This document shows, in pieces, positions 42,344 to 52,911 of a DNA stretch of 64,000 nucleotides (the first letter of the stretch is position 1; every line of letters begins with the position of its first letter). The position numbers and the translations under genes were made by a program. The stretch comes from Fistulifera solaris (lineage: Eukaryota > Bacillariophyta > Bacillariophyceae > Naviculales > Stauroneidaceae), in NCBI GenBank assembly GCA_030295235.1, contig AP026137.1:930001-994000 (forward strand), given 5' to 3'. The notes under the pieces were generated by a model that saw only the letters and a program-made list of their open reading frames with translations, had not been told where the DNA came from and did not search any database.

Positions 42344-43956
42344 CTATTTTTCCGACTGGTTTTTTATACTGGGAGCTATGGACACCGCTCCATTGTCACG
42401 CAACAACTTGATCGTTTTGTGATTACTAGGAAGCATCTGCAGTGTCAGTCAGAAAGAAAAAAACAAGTAAGAACGTCAAGGCAACGAAAGGTGCGGTTTA
42501 CCGGTATAAGTTCTATGTCGTAGAACTTACATGTTCTGCCCACCACAGCGCTGTTCCACCGTTTCCATTGTTGGTTCGTGTGTTCAAATCCACTCCTTTT
42601 TGTATCAAATACTCTACCACTTGCGTCTGTCCTGCCCTTGCCGCTTCGTGAATCGCTTGCCAATGGTTGGCGTCACGTTGCTGCAAGATAGCTGGTCGGT
42701 TTGCGCCAACTCTCGGATCGCATCTAGAGCTCCTCGAGCCGCCAAACGATTGATGTTATGCGTCTTTTGGCTGTCATTTTTCTCGTTCACATTGTTGTTT
42801 GATTTCTGTGGTGTTTCTTCTTTCACAAAGACAAACTCTTGTCTCCATCGGGTGGCCTCTAACGTACCTTCTTGAATGTGAAGTGGTAAATCTTGCCTCT
42901 TAGTTCCAGGAGAGACTGCATTGGACTCATCCCATTGCGATAACGCTTGTTCATATTTTTGGCGTAGTAACGTGGCCTCGTCGGCTCGGCGATTGGTGCT
43001 TTGGTTGTCTTTCTGAAATATCTCCTGTTCTAAATTCATGGAATAAAAGAGGGGCTCAAAATGAACAAAGACATTGGCAAACTAGTTGCCCTGTAACGGA
43101 TAGGGTCGCCCATGCAGTATCGAATGCGATTCGTACAAAATCATATCACCTGGTTGCATGGTGACATTGACCGGGATGCCATCATGCCCCACGATTTCCA
43201 AAGGCCAATCTTCTTCGACATCTTGTGCCACATTGATAATAGCGGAAAGAACCAGTGGTAATCTGTTTTGAAAACAGACATGAGTCGTCAGCAGGATCTT
43301 GACAAAGAGCACGGAACATCCAACAACACTCACCGATCCACATGAGGCACTAGAATACTTCCTCGTTCGTACACGCGAATTCCGTACATCAACGTGGGTG
43401 TCAACGTCGATACTCCACTCCATTTGGCGATTGCGGATTGTACTTCTTGTTGCAAAAATGCCACATCTCCGGGCATCAGGCCTGCCTCGGTATTCTCGAA
43501 CGACAATACTTTTGTAGGTGCTTCCCAATGATTGACATACATACTACCTCGATTCCAAACTTCAGTGCGAAGTGCTGGATGGGATGATGGTTGTTCTAAA
43601 GACTCGAAAGACGAATGAAGGTCCCAAAAATCTTGTAACAATAAAAAGGCCGCATCCGACAATCGGACTTTGGTATAACCGTTCGAAGTAAAATTGGTTT
43701 GCAGTGCCGGCTGCATCGCATTCAACGCAATTCGTTCTTGTTCTCTGGCGTCACAGAGTGCTTCACCGTACGTTTGATAACATCCTTGCAGAAACTGAAT
43801 GTATCGGTCATTTTGAAAAGGTTCTTCGAATGGGTGTTGTTGTTGTTTGGGCCAGGAATCCTCTATTCTTGGATTGTTTGTGGATGCTGTTTCCGCTATA
43901 ACAAAAGAAGCAAGGAAACAGCGATAAAACAGTGTCGTACGAATGAGTTGAAGCAT
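42344..43956 (-). pseudogene. Prolyl-4-hydroxylase-like dioxygenase with ankyrin repeats, copy 5 (stop codon and frame break)
   Basis: Three exons: 43334-43956, 42531-43262 and 42344-42436, with GT-AG introns of 71 and 94 bp. The first splits the Arg codon of VPHVDR-LPLV; the second lies in the ankyrin tail. A signal peptide follows ATG 43956. The iron ligands HVD and H (ILHGRPY) are present. Two lesions occur. A TAG at 43082-43084 replaces the Tyr/Phe of the conserved G-R/K/N-Y/F-F-A-N segment. One C is also missing at 42694-42695, where repair gives AQTDPAILQQRDANHW. The splice sites and both flanks remain coherent (482 residues if repaired), so this is either a recent pseudogene or a working gene with two errors. 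Intron positions differ from copies 2 and 3. Confidence 0.75.
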
Positions 43957-44363
43957 GTTCAAAGCCAAGATATGAAGTATAACTTGTGCGCTTGGGTATC
44001 GTCGTCCTTTATGATTGCGATGGAACAAGAAAAGCGAAATCGACGCGCAAAAATAATAGCAGGCGCGTTTATTTACGCGCACCTCTAACCTTATTGTTGT
44101 CAAAACGGCTCCGCAGCTACACATTCGCTAAGCGATAAGTGTGCTATCAAATACACTTTAATCATATATTAGTAACATCAGTATAATGCAAAGTGTTGCT
44201 TTACGCTGACCCGTCACTCGACCCATCAGGTTTCAGTCACGGCATATTTTTATCTCGTCGGCATGGCTGTGCACGCATTTGTTTCAAATAACAACAAAGC
44301 CCTTCTCGAGAAACAACAAAAGACGTAGAAACGTAGCAATCAAAGTAAAAATAAAACAACAAC
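43957..44363. other. Shared divergent promoter region
   Basis: 407 bp between divergent genes; nothing specific recognised. Confidence 0.4.
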
Positions 44364-46371
44364 ATGGTGAAGCGACCGGTTGCGGCGGGACAGATATCAC
44401 CACGACGACGAGAGCCTCCTCGAATACGATGTTGTTTGCCTCTATGGAGAGTTGTTGTCATCGTTCCGTTCCTTCTTATTATCCATCTTCTTTACGTATT
44501 AACGAGAATGGACTTTGTGACGTTGCAGGAGTCATCCGAAATGCCAGAGAATCATCATTTAAAGCATTTACGAGATAGCTTTCAGTCTCCGCAGCACCAA
44601 CAACCACAATCATCTGTCACGAAAGCATCTCCTACGATTCCGAATGTTGAAGATTATTTGACAAAGTTAAGAGCTCTCGAAAAGACTCTCAATGCTAAAT
44701 CATGTCAACGACGAAACGACAAGACGGATGAATTTGTTCTCAATGGAGACTTCTGTTCCGATTCCTCAGCAACCAACTTTGTCTATCACAATTCACTGCC
44801 GTTTGAACGCATTTTTTGTGGTCAGGTCATTCCACCCAATTCACATACTACAACCAACCAACTATGCCATTCACCAGCCCGACTATTTGAGCAAATTCCA
44901 CAAATTACCGGAAATATGAAACCCGTGCAATTGTCCTTTCGTGCATCCTCCCAAAGTCATGCGAAACTTTTTCCATGCGATATACCTTGTCACAGTGTCG
45001 AAGGAGGCGGTGTCGTTCAAACACGCTACGTCACACCCATTGACAACAGTGCGGCATGGAAAATCACTTTTCCATGGAAGGACCCATGTACTATCGTCAA
45101 CTCGCCATTCAAGAGGGAGAATACAAAAACATCATTACTATTCGACGACATCGTACGAATCGGAAGTCCCCTTGCCGTACTTTTCCTGGGCCGAGTACGA
45201 CATTCATTCTCCATCACCCGTCGACTTTGATACCGCCATCAAAGGAGCGTCATTCATGGCGAAAAATTGTGCTTCGCGGAACAAACGAGAGGCCTTGGTG
45301 CAAGAACTCTCTAAACATTTTCGAGTCGACGCATTGAGTTTGTGTTTGCACAATGCCGAACCTCCACCGGGAGCCAATTTGAGAGACAAGATTCAAACGA
45401 TGCGCTTCTACTTGTTTCATTTGGCCTTTGAAAATCAGTGCTATCCAGATTATATCACGGAGAAGCTGTGGGGACCCATGCAAAGTGGAACGATTCCGGT
45501 TTACTTTGGGAGTCCGAATGCCAAAGATCATGCACCTAACAATTCACTCATAATGGTCGATGACTTTCCCGATGTTGCTACATTAGGGAAGTATTTAAAC
45601 GAAGTGGCAAACAATCGTACGTTGTTTGAGTTCCATCAACAGTGGAGAAAAGAACCGCTTCCTCCCCATTTTCATGCCCGCTATGATTTTACCGAAGTTC
45701 ATAGTACTTGTCGAACCTGTCGGTGGGCGTATTCGAAATTTTATGGTCTGGGTTGGAATCATCAGAATCAAAGTTTGCGCGAATTGGAAGTACCTCGCTT
45801 TCCCTGTGTCAATGGTGATGGGCAACTCGTCCAGCCATTTACAGAGCAGTGGCTCACTCCTTCGTATGCGCCGCCATCTTTGACCTACAATGGGCCATCA
45901 CAACGGATATGTTATGAACGCGAAAGCGAAACACTTTCGAACCATATACTGGTTATCGGTGATGCTTTACGCCGCACCGTTTGGCAACAAGATGGAGTCA
46001 TCGATATGCGAATCGACTTGTTGGATCCAGGTACAGCTTTCCATCCGCACATTTTGCAAATAAGGGCACCCTTCCTAGCAGGTAATAGCATTGCAATGAA
46101 AGAAATAGAAACAGGGCACACTCGAATACAAAGCGGAAAGGCGCGATTTACTGTCTTAACGTGGCCCAAAAGAAATGTAGAGCTGAAACAGAACGGTGAT
46201 GGTGGCGTAGTAGAAATTATCATCGATGAAACTTCCCACATTCCTCTGAAGCTGCGCATTATTGTGGAAGATGTAGAAACGCTACGGAAAGGAGCCGACC
46301 AAGACGAAAACTTTTTCGGAGGGCTAATGAAGAAAGACTTTTTCAATCCAATGGAAATCTTATTCTCTTAA
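44364..46371 (+). CDS. GT10 alpha-1,3-fucosyltransferase, Golgi type II membrane protein (two frame breaks)
   Basis: The donor-binding GT10 signature is clear: FYLFHLAFENQCYPDYITEK followed by LWGPMQSGTIPVYFGSPN. Upstream are the family's acceptor-side motifs PLPYFSWAEYD and AKNCASRNKREALVQEL. A type II anchor lies near residues 24-45 (LWRVVVIVPFLLIIHLLYVL). The enzyme transfers fucose from GDP-fucose to N-glycan GlcNAc or related acceptors. Two breaks lie close together: four T at 45068-45071 (need five; ITFSMEGPMYYRQ) and five A at 45125-45129 (need six; EGEYKKHHYYSTTSYESEV). The repaired length is 669 residues. A long C-terminal extension with a CRTCRW motif and a beta-rich domain of unknown role follows the catalytic part. 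Confidence 0.88.
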
Positions 46372-46445
46372 CAAAAACATACGCCTCAACTCTTTTCACA
46401 CTACTTTCAGCACGGGCAGATGTCCTTAACAGCTGGAGGCTTCAA

Positions 46446-49163
46446 CTACCTCGCTGCAAGAGCGGCCTCAACACCCAGAAGCTGACTCGATGCCCAATTC
46501 ATTCCTCTACTAAGGCTTCTTTCCGTAAGTCTCGCAGCTAACAAGAGACCGAATTCGCGGAGTTGGGGTGCGTATTCGCGAACTACAGGAATAAGCTTTC
46601 GAAGCCGTGCTGACGTAGCCGCTCCTTCGAAATCTCCCAACAGGAACTCAATAAGTTTGCCGATCTGTTGTACCATCTGAGCGAAAAATGGATGGACATC
46701 GTTTTTGAGTCAATTGTTTCAATCGCGGAGAATATTCGGCCGACGTAGCTACTTACTCGTTTGTCGTTTTCACTTAGCTCGGGGTTGATAGCGCGGATAA
46801 ATGAAGGAACAGGGATTGGAAGCCGGTTAAAACCTAGTGTTCGTCCCAGTTCTTGGAGTGCATTTCGACCTGATGCATCCACAACAGTCACAATTTCTTC
46901 CAGCATGAACTCTCTTAATACATCGCCCTCATTACCAAAGAAAAAGGACAAGGCTCCACGAACGGTCTCTTGGTCATTCACAGTACTTGCAATAGTCTCA
47001 CTGGAAGCTGTGGCTAAAGATCCATTTTGCAATCCCGTTACTGGACTCGCTGCTGTGCCGCTCACACGGAAACGTCCACCATCAACATCCGTGTCTCGTT
47101 CAGAGATATCAACCTGCTGTGAACCAACAAAATCTCCAGCGGATCCTACCACTTTCATCCCCCGGACTCCGTCCACTTTAAAGGCACTACCATCCCCATC
47201 ATCACGCACAGCTGTGAATTTTTCCAATGCTTGCAACAGATCAATAAGGTTTTCAGCATCAAAATTTCCATCCCGCCCGTATATCATGTAGCGCAGCGTG
47301 GCTCGAAGACGCGGGGAAGGGTCCGTCATCAGTCGTCGTGCAATGTAAGGATACGCTTCATCGATGATCGCAAAATTGGGGTTGCCAACAAGAGCACTTA
47401 GGGAATGACTTGTGAGCTTACAAGGTCTGCGTTCATAGACAGCCAGTTGCCTCAGCATAAACAATGTACTTACATTCCTTCCAAAACAGAAATAGCCCGA
47501 ATCACCAGCGCAAAGTAAGGTGGAATGCGGAAAGGGTACTCGAAAGTGATCTCTGCCAGGTCAGCGGCCAAGTCTTGAAAGTTGATACTCTTGGCACCTC
47601 CACCCGCCAAAGCAACATCAAAGACCTTAGTCAGCGCCGGAACGATAGGTCTGGTATCCGTTCCTTTGGGGATAAAGTCTAGATTAATGAAATCTTGACC
47701 AATCTCTGAATAATCTCGGTTAATCAAATGTACAATCGCTTCTATCATTCCATATTTCTGATCTTCTGTTACCTCCGTCATAAGACCGAAGTCAAGGATC
47801 GCCAAGCGACCGTCATTAGTGCGCATCATGTTCCCCTATTATTTGGGAACCCTCCCAGTTAGTACATGCGATCATCGATGGGAATAGATTTGTAAGGCAT
47901 CATACAATGGATCAACGTACCGGGTGAGGGCTTTGAGAGATAATTATGATAAAGCGTGTGAGAGATACCGTTGAGCGGCACCGCAACAAACCAAACAAAA
48001 CTCACTCTGCGTGAAAGAAACCAGAATCTAACAATTGCGTCAAATAGGTAATAACTCCCAAATTCACCAAAGCACCGACGTCATCCGCTTTGCTCTGCGA
48101 TAACTTTTCTCCTTCAATCCATTCCGCCACATGCACACGACGGGAGGTATATTTAGGATAGTTCTTCGGAATGACCACCATGGGTAGAACCGCCATTTCT
48201 TTCGCAATTCGTTCTCCATTCTGACACTCCAAATTGTAATCGAGTTCTTGATAAAAGCGGTACGCAAATTCATCCAACAAGGCGACCGCATCCAACCGAT
48301 CCGATAAATTCAAACGACGAGCGATCATACCAAGTTCACGCGCGAGATACAAATCCAGTGATACAGTTTCCAAGACGGCCGGTCGTTGCACTTTGACAGC
48401 GACAGTTTCTCCGGTTTCACGCAACGTGGCCTTGTACACTTGTCCCAAAGAAGCGGCCGCCACGGGTTCGGGAGTAATTTCGGAAAAGATTTCTTCCACC
48501 GGTCGACCCAACTCCCCTTTCAATAGTGGCAAAGGCAATTTTGGAATCAAACGACGGCACTTTGTCGCATAGTTTTTGCAATTCCACCATACTTCGTGGA
48601 CTCAAAATATCGGGACGAATACTGAGTGCTTGACCGATTTTGATAAAGAAAGGACCGAGTGATGTAATTAGATCTCGTAATTCAGCGGCTCGTTGTACTT
48701 CCAGATTCGCATTCGTTTTGCCGCGTTGAAATAACTGATCACCCAGTACATTGACTAGAAAACCCGCGCTCACTGTCATCAATTGCAGTACGCGTGTCAG
48801 TACCGCAGTCGGTCGGGACGAGAAGAATACTTTGAGTGCTTGCGGATCGTAATCGAAGGGCAACGAGTCATTGTCACGTGGAGCAATGTCGACGAGACGC
48901 ATCTCGAGACCAGCAACAGCTGTGTCGTCGTCATTCAAATTCTGTCCCCGTAAAGCTTGCATCATGAGACTGGCGTCTTCGTTTTTAGCCAATTCTCTCC
49001 GCATCTCTTGCATGAGTGAACTCGTATCTCGTACTGTTGAATACAAACGACTTTGACGTATGCTCGTCGTTACAGGTGCCGATAATACACGAGGCTGCAG
49101 GCCCTGAAATCCTTCGACATCGGAAAAAATATATCCGACAAATAGCGCTGTTGTTATTCTCAT
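46446..49163 (-). CDS. ABC1/ADCK/UbiB-family atypical kinase, likely plastid, with a 10-nt microexon
   Basis: Five exons: 48006-49163, 47921-47930, 47474-47835, 46757-47396 and 46446-46676. Hallmarks are the KxGQ motif (FFIKIGQALSIRPD), the Ala-rich loop AAASLGQVYKA, VAVKVQRP, the catalytic HADPHPGN and LDFGLMTE. The family supports quinone biosynthesis and stress tolerance in mitochondria and plastids. DPHP is encoded by a 10-base exon (47921-47930) flanked by AG and GTACGT. Four C at 48514-48517 contain one base too many; with three the frame reads TIERELGRPVEEIF. The repaired exons total exactly 2400 nt (799 residues), which supports the model. The N-terminus (GYIFSDVEG-FQGLQ) resembles a plastid presequence. 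Confidence 0.9.
47921..47930 (-). other. 10-nucleotide microexon of the ABC1-family gene
   Basis: CCCTCACCCG on the coding strand, between introns 47931-48005 (75 bp, acceptor CAAAG) and 47836-47920 (85 bp, donor GTACGT). It supplies the last base of the Asp codon plus Pro-His-Pro in the invariant HADPHPGN motif, and skipping it would also shift the frame. Confidence 0.85.
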
Positions 49164-49368
49164 TTTTTAGCAAGACAGCGATAAATTAATAGAGTAAGAT
49201 GAGCCGAGCGTTGAGATAATAGCAACGTCAATCGGCCTTGCTGTGTCTACAAGTCGCAATATAAGAAAAGGAAGAACAAAACAAAACGAAACAAAAAAAG
49301 TGACCACGTGGATCAATACGTTTCCGTATAGTACGTCGTACACTCGGTCACACTGACTCATTTCGACT

Positions 49369-49416
49369 TACGACTGAACGGCAGTCCTGGTTACTCTTAC
49401 ACTTTGACCATACACA
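49369..49416 (-). repeat. Dispersed hairpin copy (reverse orientation)
   Basis: TACGACTGAACGGCAGTCCTGG followed by TTACACTTTGACCATACAC, the reversed accompanying motif. Confidence 0.6.
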
Positions 49417-49424
49417 GGAAGAAA

Positions 49425-49478
49425 ACGACTGGAAGGCAGTCGTGAAAAAAAGTAGCATACACTTGGGACCTATAGTGG
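49425..49478 (-). repeat. Dispersed hairpin copy (reverse orientation)
   Basis: ACGACTGGAAGGCAGTCGT followed by ATACACTTGGGACCTATAGT, the reversed CTATAGGTCCCAAGTGTAT motif. Confidence 0.7.
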
Positions 49479-49638
49479 AGAGTGATCATTACGTCCATTT
49501 TCAGTAAAACAATCAAGGCGTATGATGTGAGTGCTGCGATAAAGGATAATTCTATTTCGCAAAGGCTTCTAAGCTATTAAAGCTAGTAAAACGAATGGAG
49601 GTTGGAGATCATTCTGGCTAGCGCGAAGAGTCTTTATG

Positions 49639-49659
49639 CGTGACTGAAATCAGTCGTGG
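49639..49659 (-). repeat. Dispersed hairpin copy (reverse orientation)
   Basis: CGTGACTGAAATCAGTCGTGG inverted repeat, about 170 bp upstream of the zinc-ribbon gene. Confidence 0.6.
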
Positions 49660-49832
49660 GAAGAAGTCGCCCATTCGCAAATCGCGAATTAGGGATGAAG
49701 GATGAACATCACATCATGGATATGCTCTCTGTATATTTATTATTTGATCTTATGTATGTTATATTTATCATTTCATCATTCATACTACATTGAAGAGCCA
49801 CTGTATCGCATTGACTACAAGCTCGGCGCATC

Positions 49833-50659
49833 ATGTCACAAAAGAAAGTAGCATCCTTGAAAACGGATGACACATTGTGCTCGTTCTGTCAAAGAGCACC
49901 CGCCGTCATCAGCGTGCAGCGACCTCTTCCGCACCGAATCAACAAGAAATACTCACAATCACTCTGCCTGTTGCACTATTATTCGACAAGTGCCGTGCGT
50001 GCAACGAAAGCGGTTTCTATCATTGATGCGTCATTATTGCAAGAGCAATTGCCGCAAACGCAAGAACTCTTTGCCGAAGCATTCGTGCAATTGCAACAAG
50101 CGATACAAGAGGAAGTCGCCAAATCATTCGAAGACAATACAGAAAATGATCCTTTAGCGGTCGTACAAGAATGGCATCGTCGTCGTCCAAAGATTGTGCC
50201 CTCCAAAGCAAAAACAGCCAACAAAACAATCAACATGGCCACAGAAGGAGGTTTCTTACGACATACACCACTGCCGGAGCGGATTTTGTTAAAGCGACAG
50301 CAGCAGGCTATGAAACAGCAGGAGTTGGAGAAACGCATGCAACGGGCTTCCACCGATTTGACGCAAAAACGGAAACCCAATCGTACGATTATCTGGAATC
50401 AGTTGTCGGCGTCTTCGCAAGATAATAAAACGAGATATGAAAGAAGAAAGCTCCCACGGCCGAAGTACTAGAAGTAGTAGAAGATAATCCGATCTGTTCT
50501 TCGTGTCACAGTCACAATGTGCAACAACTTGGGAACTTGACGAGTCGGAATGGGGATATGGCCAAGGGAGAAACATGGGGAAGTAAAGATCGTGGAGATG
50601 AGGTGCTAGGCCGCTATCAATGTCAAACGTGTGGGAAAGTATGGAATGAATCGGAATGA
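49833..50659 (+). CDS. Protein with N-terminal Cys cluster and C-terminal TFIIS-like zinc ribbon (one frame break)
   Basis: The N-terminus has LCSFCQRAPA and a second Cys/His pair (SLCLLH), possibly one zinc site. The middle is helical and Gln/Glu-rich with a conserved-looking GGFLRHTPLPERILLKRQQQ. The raw frame stops at 50471, but adding one A near 50440-50450 (YERKKAPTAEVLEVVED) continues into CSSCHSHNV...YQCQTCGKVWNESE, a CxxC-x37-CxxC ribbon like those of TFIIS and RNA polymerase subunits. The repaired protein is 275 residues ending at 50659. The ribbon suggests a nucleic-acid or transcription role, but no family is recognised. Confidence 0.7.
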
Positions 50660-50692
50660 ACGAAAAAGTGATGTTGAAAATTATAGACTGTT

Positions 50693-52911
50693 TTATGCGA
50701 TAAAATCGCGGCAAGAAATGAGCTCGAAAATGAGATCATCGATTTGCTGCAGATAAAATGGTTTGGAAAGAAAGTGAGAGCAGGAAAGGCCCTTCATCTC
50801 CTCTTTGTAAAAATTCAAAGACTTGTGCGCGGTCGCAAAAGCAAACTGCGGGACTCTCTGGCTATCGTTCCGCGTTTGCACGGACAAAATCTGTTTCATG
50901 GCAGCAATACCATTCATCACCGGCATTTCGACATCCATCAAGATTACGTCGTAAGATTGGGAGGTGGCTTTTGGACTGCCTCTCTACCATCACGAGCATC
51001 ATCGACGTGACTGATTCCCAACTGTTGTAACATCGTGCGGAGAACTTTTTGGTTGATCGTACTGTCGTCGGCAATCAATACGCGAAGATTTGGGTATACT
51101 TCTTCTTTGAAGAGTGGGTCAGATATTCTTTGCTGGATGAATGTATTCGTTGCAACAACGTCGAGGGCTTCACTTGCGGACTGGTTGAGAGGCAGCTTTA
51201 CCGTAAATTCGGTCCATTCTCCATATATGCTGTCGGCCGTCAATGTTCCTCCCAGGCACGTTATGAGCATCTTTGTCAACGTCAACCCCAAGCCAGTGCC
51301 TCCAAAGACATTGTGTTCGGGGCACTTGACTTGCGAGAACGGTTCAAAGATAGAGTACAGGTTTTCTTGTCGAATTCCAGCTCCGTAGTCTTTGACAAAA
51401 AAATTGCAACAGGTCATCCGTCGCCGAAACGCGAATTTCGACAATACCTCCGTCCTTGCTAAATTTGACGGCGTTCCCCAACAAGTTGTATAAGATTTGC
51501 TGTAAGCGATTGCCATCTGTTTGCACTGTTAAATCGGGATCGTTGGCTTGACCAATATACGCTACCTCGATGCGAAGCTGTCTTTCTCGGCATTGAATAC
51601 TCATATTGTGGACAACGAGTTGCAGAGTGTCTCGCAGTCGAATCGGTTGAATGGTGAACATGTCTTTGTTCATTCGTTTACCATCTTCGTTTATTAGCGT
51701 CTGAAGTTTTGCACAGTCTAGGACATTGTTCACGAGACTCATCAAGTATTCGCCGCTCTGTTTCATCAGCTGGAGCGATTCCTTTTGGTTCTCATCAAGA
51801 TTGCCATCCTTTTGAATGAGTTGGGCCATTGAAATGATGCCGTTAAGGGGAGTCCGCAATTCATGGCTGATCATTGCCAGTTCTTTCATTGCCTTACCGT
51901 GCTTTTTCTTCTGAGGTTTCCGCCTTAGGCTGCTGAGTCAATTCACGAACAACTTGCTCATTTATGAGAGTTCGAATGGCCATGGTCATCGCTCGTATTG
52001 TCTTTTGAAATATGTTGATTTGATCCACAGGGAACCCCATCGGATTTTTCGTTGACCACGCTGCTCCACCCAGGACTTCACTCTTGTAAGTGATTGGCAA
52101 AGAGAAATAGTCTGTGTAGCCTCCGTCCTGAAACCATCGACAATCAGATGGAATGTGCGGATCCGTCGCGCGTATGCGAACCGAATCCGCTCGCTTTTCC
52201 TTCAGTATATTGAAAGGTGCATCACTTCCATATTGGGTATGCCGTCGCGACATATTCCGAAGCACTTTACGCTCTATCCGATAATCCGAAGCCTCCCACT
52301 TGAAGCTGTAAGCAGAATCCTCTACAGGCACGAGGTATCCTATATAAAAGCGATCGACAGGCATGTCGAACTTGCTGCGAATGATTTCCATGTATGATCC
52401 GATAAAGGCTTCAGGCGTTTCAAAATCACACCCTTGGTCTATTATCCAGTCTTTCATCTCTTGCAACAGTGTATTAAAGATGAGTTCCTTTTCGCTCGTT
52501 TGGAAGTCTGCTGACTCTCCAACGGTGAATTCCGAGCAGCTGATGGAAGATTCGGTCAACAAAGTCGGACATAGACTGGGATTGGAGTAATGCTTGGACA
52601 TTAGCCGAGAGTGTGTCACGATAGGCGTAGTCTGACAAATAGAATCCAGCTTGCCCGATTCGTTGTTCACCGTCAAGTCATCGATACATTCAAAGCTCTC
52701 GTTCATGAAGTGGGTCGTGCTGTGCACCTGTTCGCTTCTCATAGCTGCGTTTCTTGGACTGATTAAGAATTAGTGGCTCGTGGTTTTGATTCATATCGGA
52801 AGGACTGTATTGCTGTTGGCGGGCCTTAGTCGTCGCGTTATGATTGCTTGGTTGATGAAAGATTGCTTCGAGTGATCCAAAAGACGGAGAATAACCGAGA
52901 CCGTGAAACAT
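50693..52911 (-). CDS. Soluble hybrid histidine kinase with GAF-like sensor and receiver domain (several frame breaks)
   Basis: Order of parts: N-terminal low-complexity segment, then a GAF-like sensor (FDMPVDRFYIGYLVPVEDS, DYFSLPITYKSEVLGGAAWS) and a HisKA helix with the phospho-accepting His in MISHELRTPLNG. Next comes the HATPase with N-box LYNLLGNAVKFS, DYGAGI and GGTGLGLTLTK, and last a receiver domain (VLIADDSTINQ, phospho-acceptor Asp in ILMDVEMPVMNG, Lys in FLSKPF). Frames join if one A is dropped at 51903-51907, one base is dropped in the A7 run at 51397-51403, and one is added at the T4 run 50969-50972. A further one-base drop near 52760 would extend the start from 52742 to 52911. 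With all repairs the protein is 738 residues. No membrane segment is seen, so it is probably cytosolic. The ligand is unknown. Confidence 0.85.

Larger units (their letters stand above)
49164..49832. other. Gene-free stretch with three dispersed hairpins
   Basis: 669 bp between divergent genes; three hairpin-family copies in reverse orientation, nothing else recognised. Confidence 0.5.
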
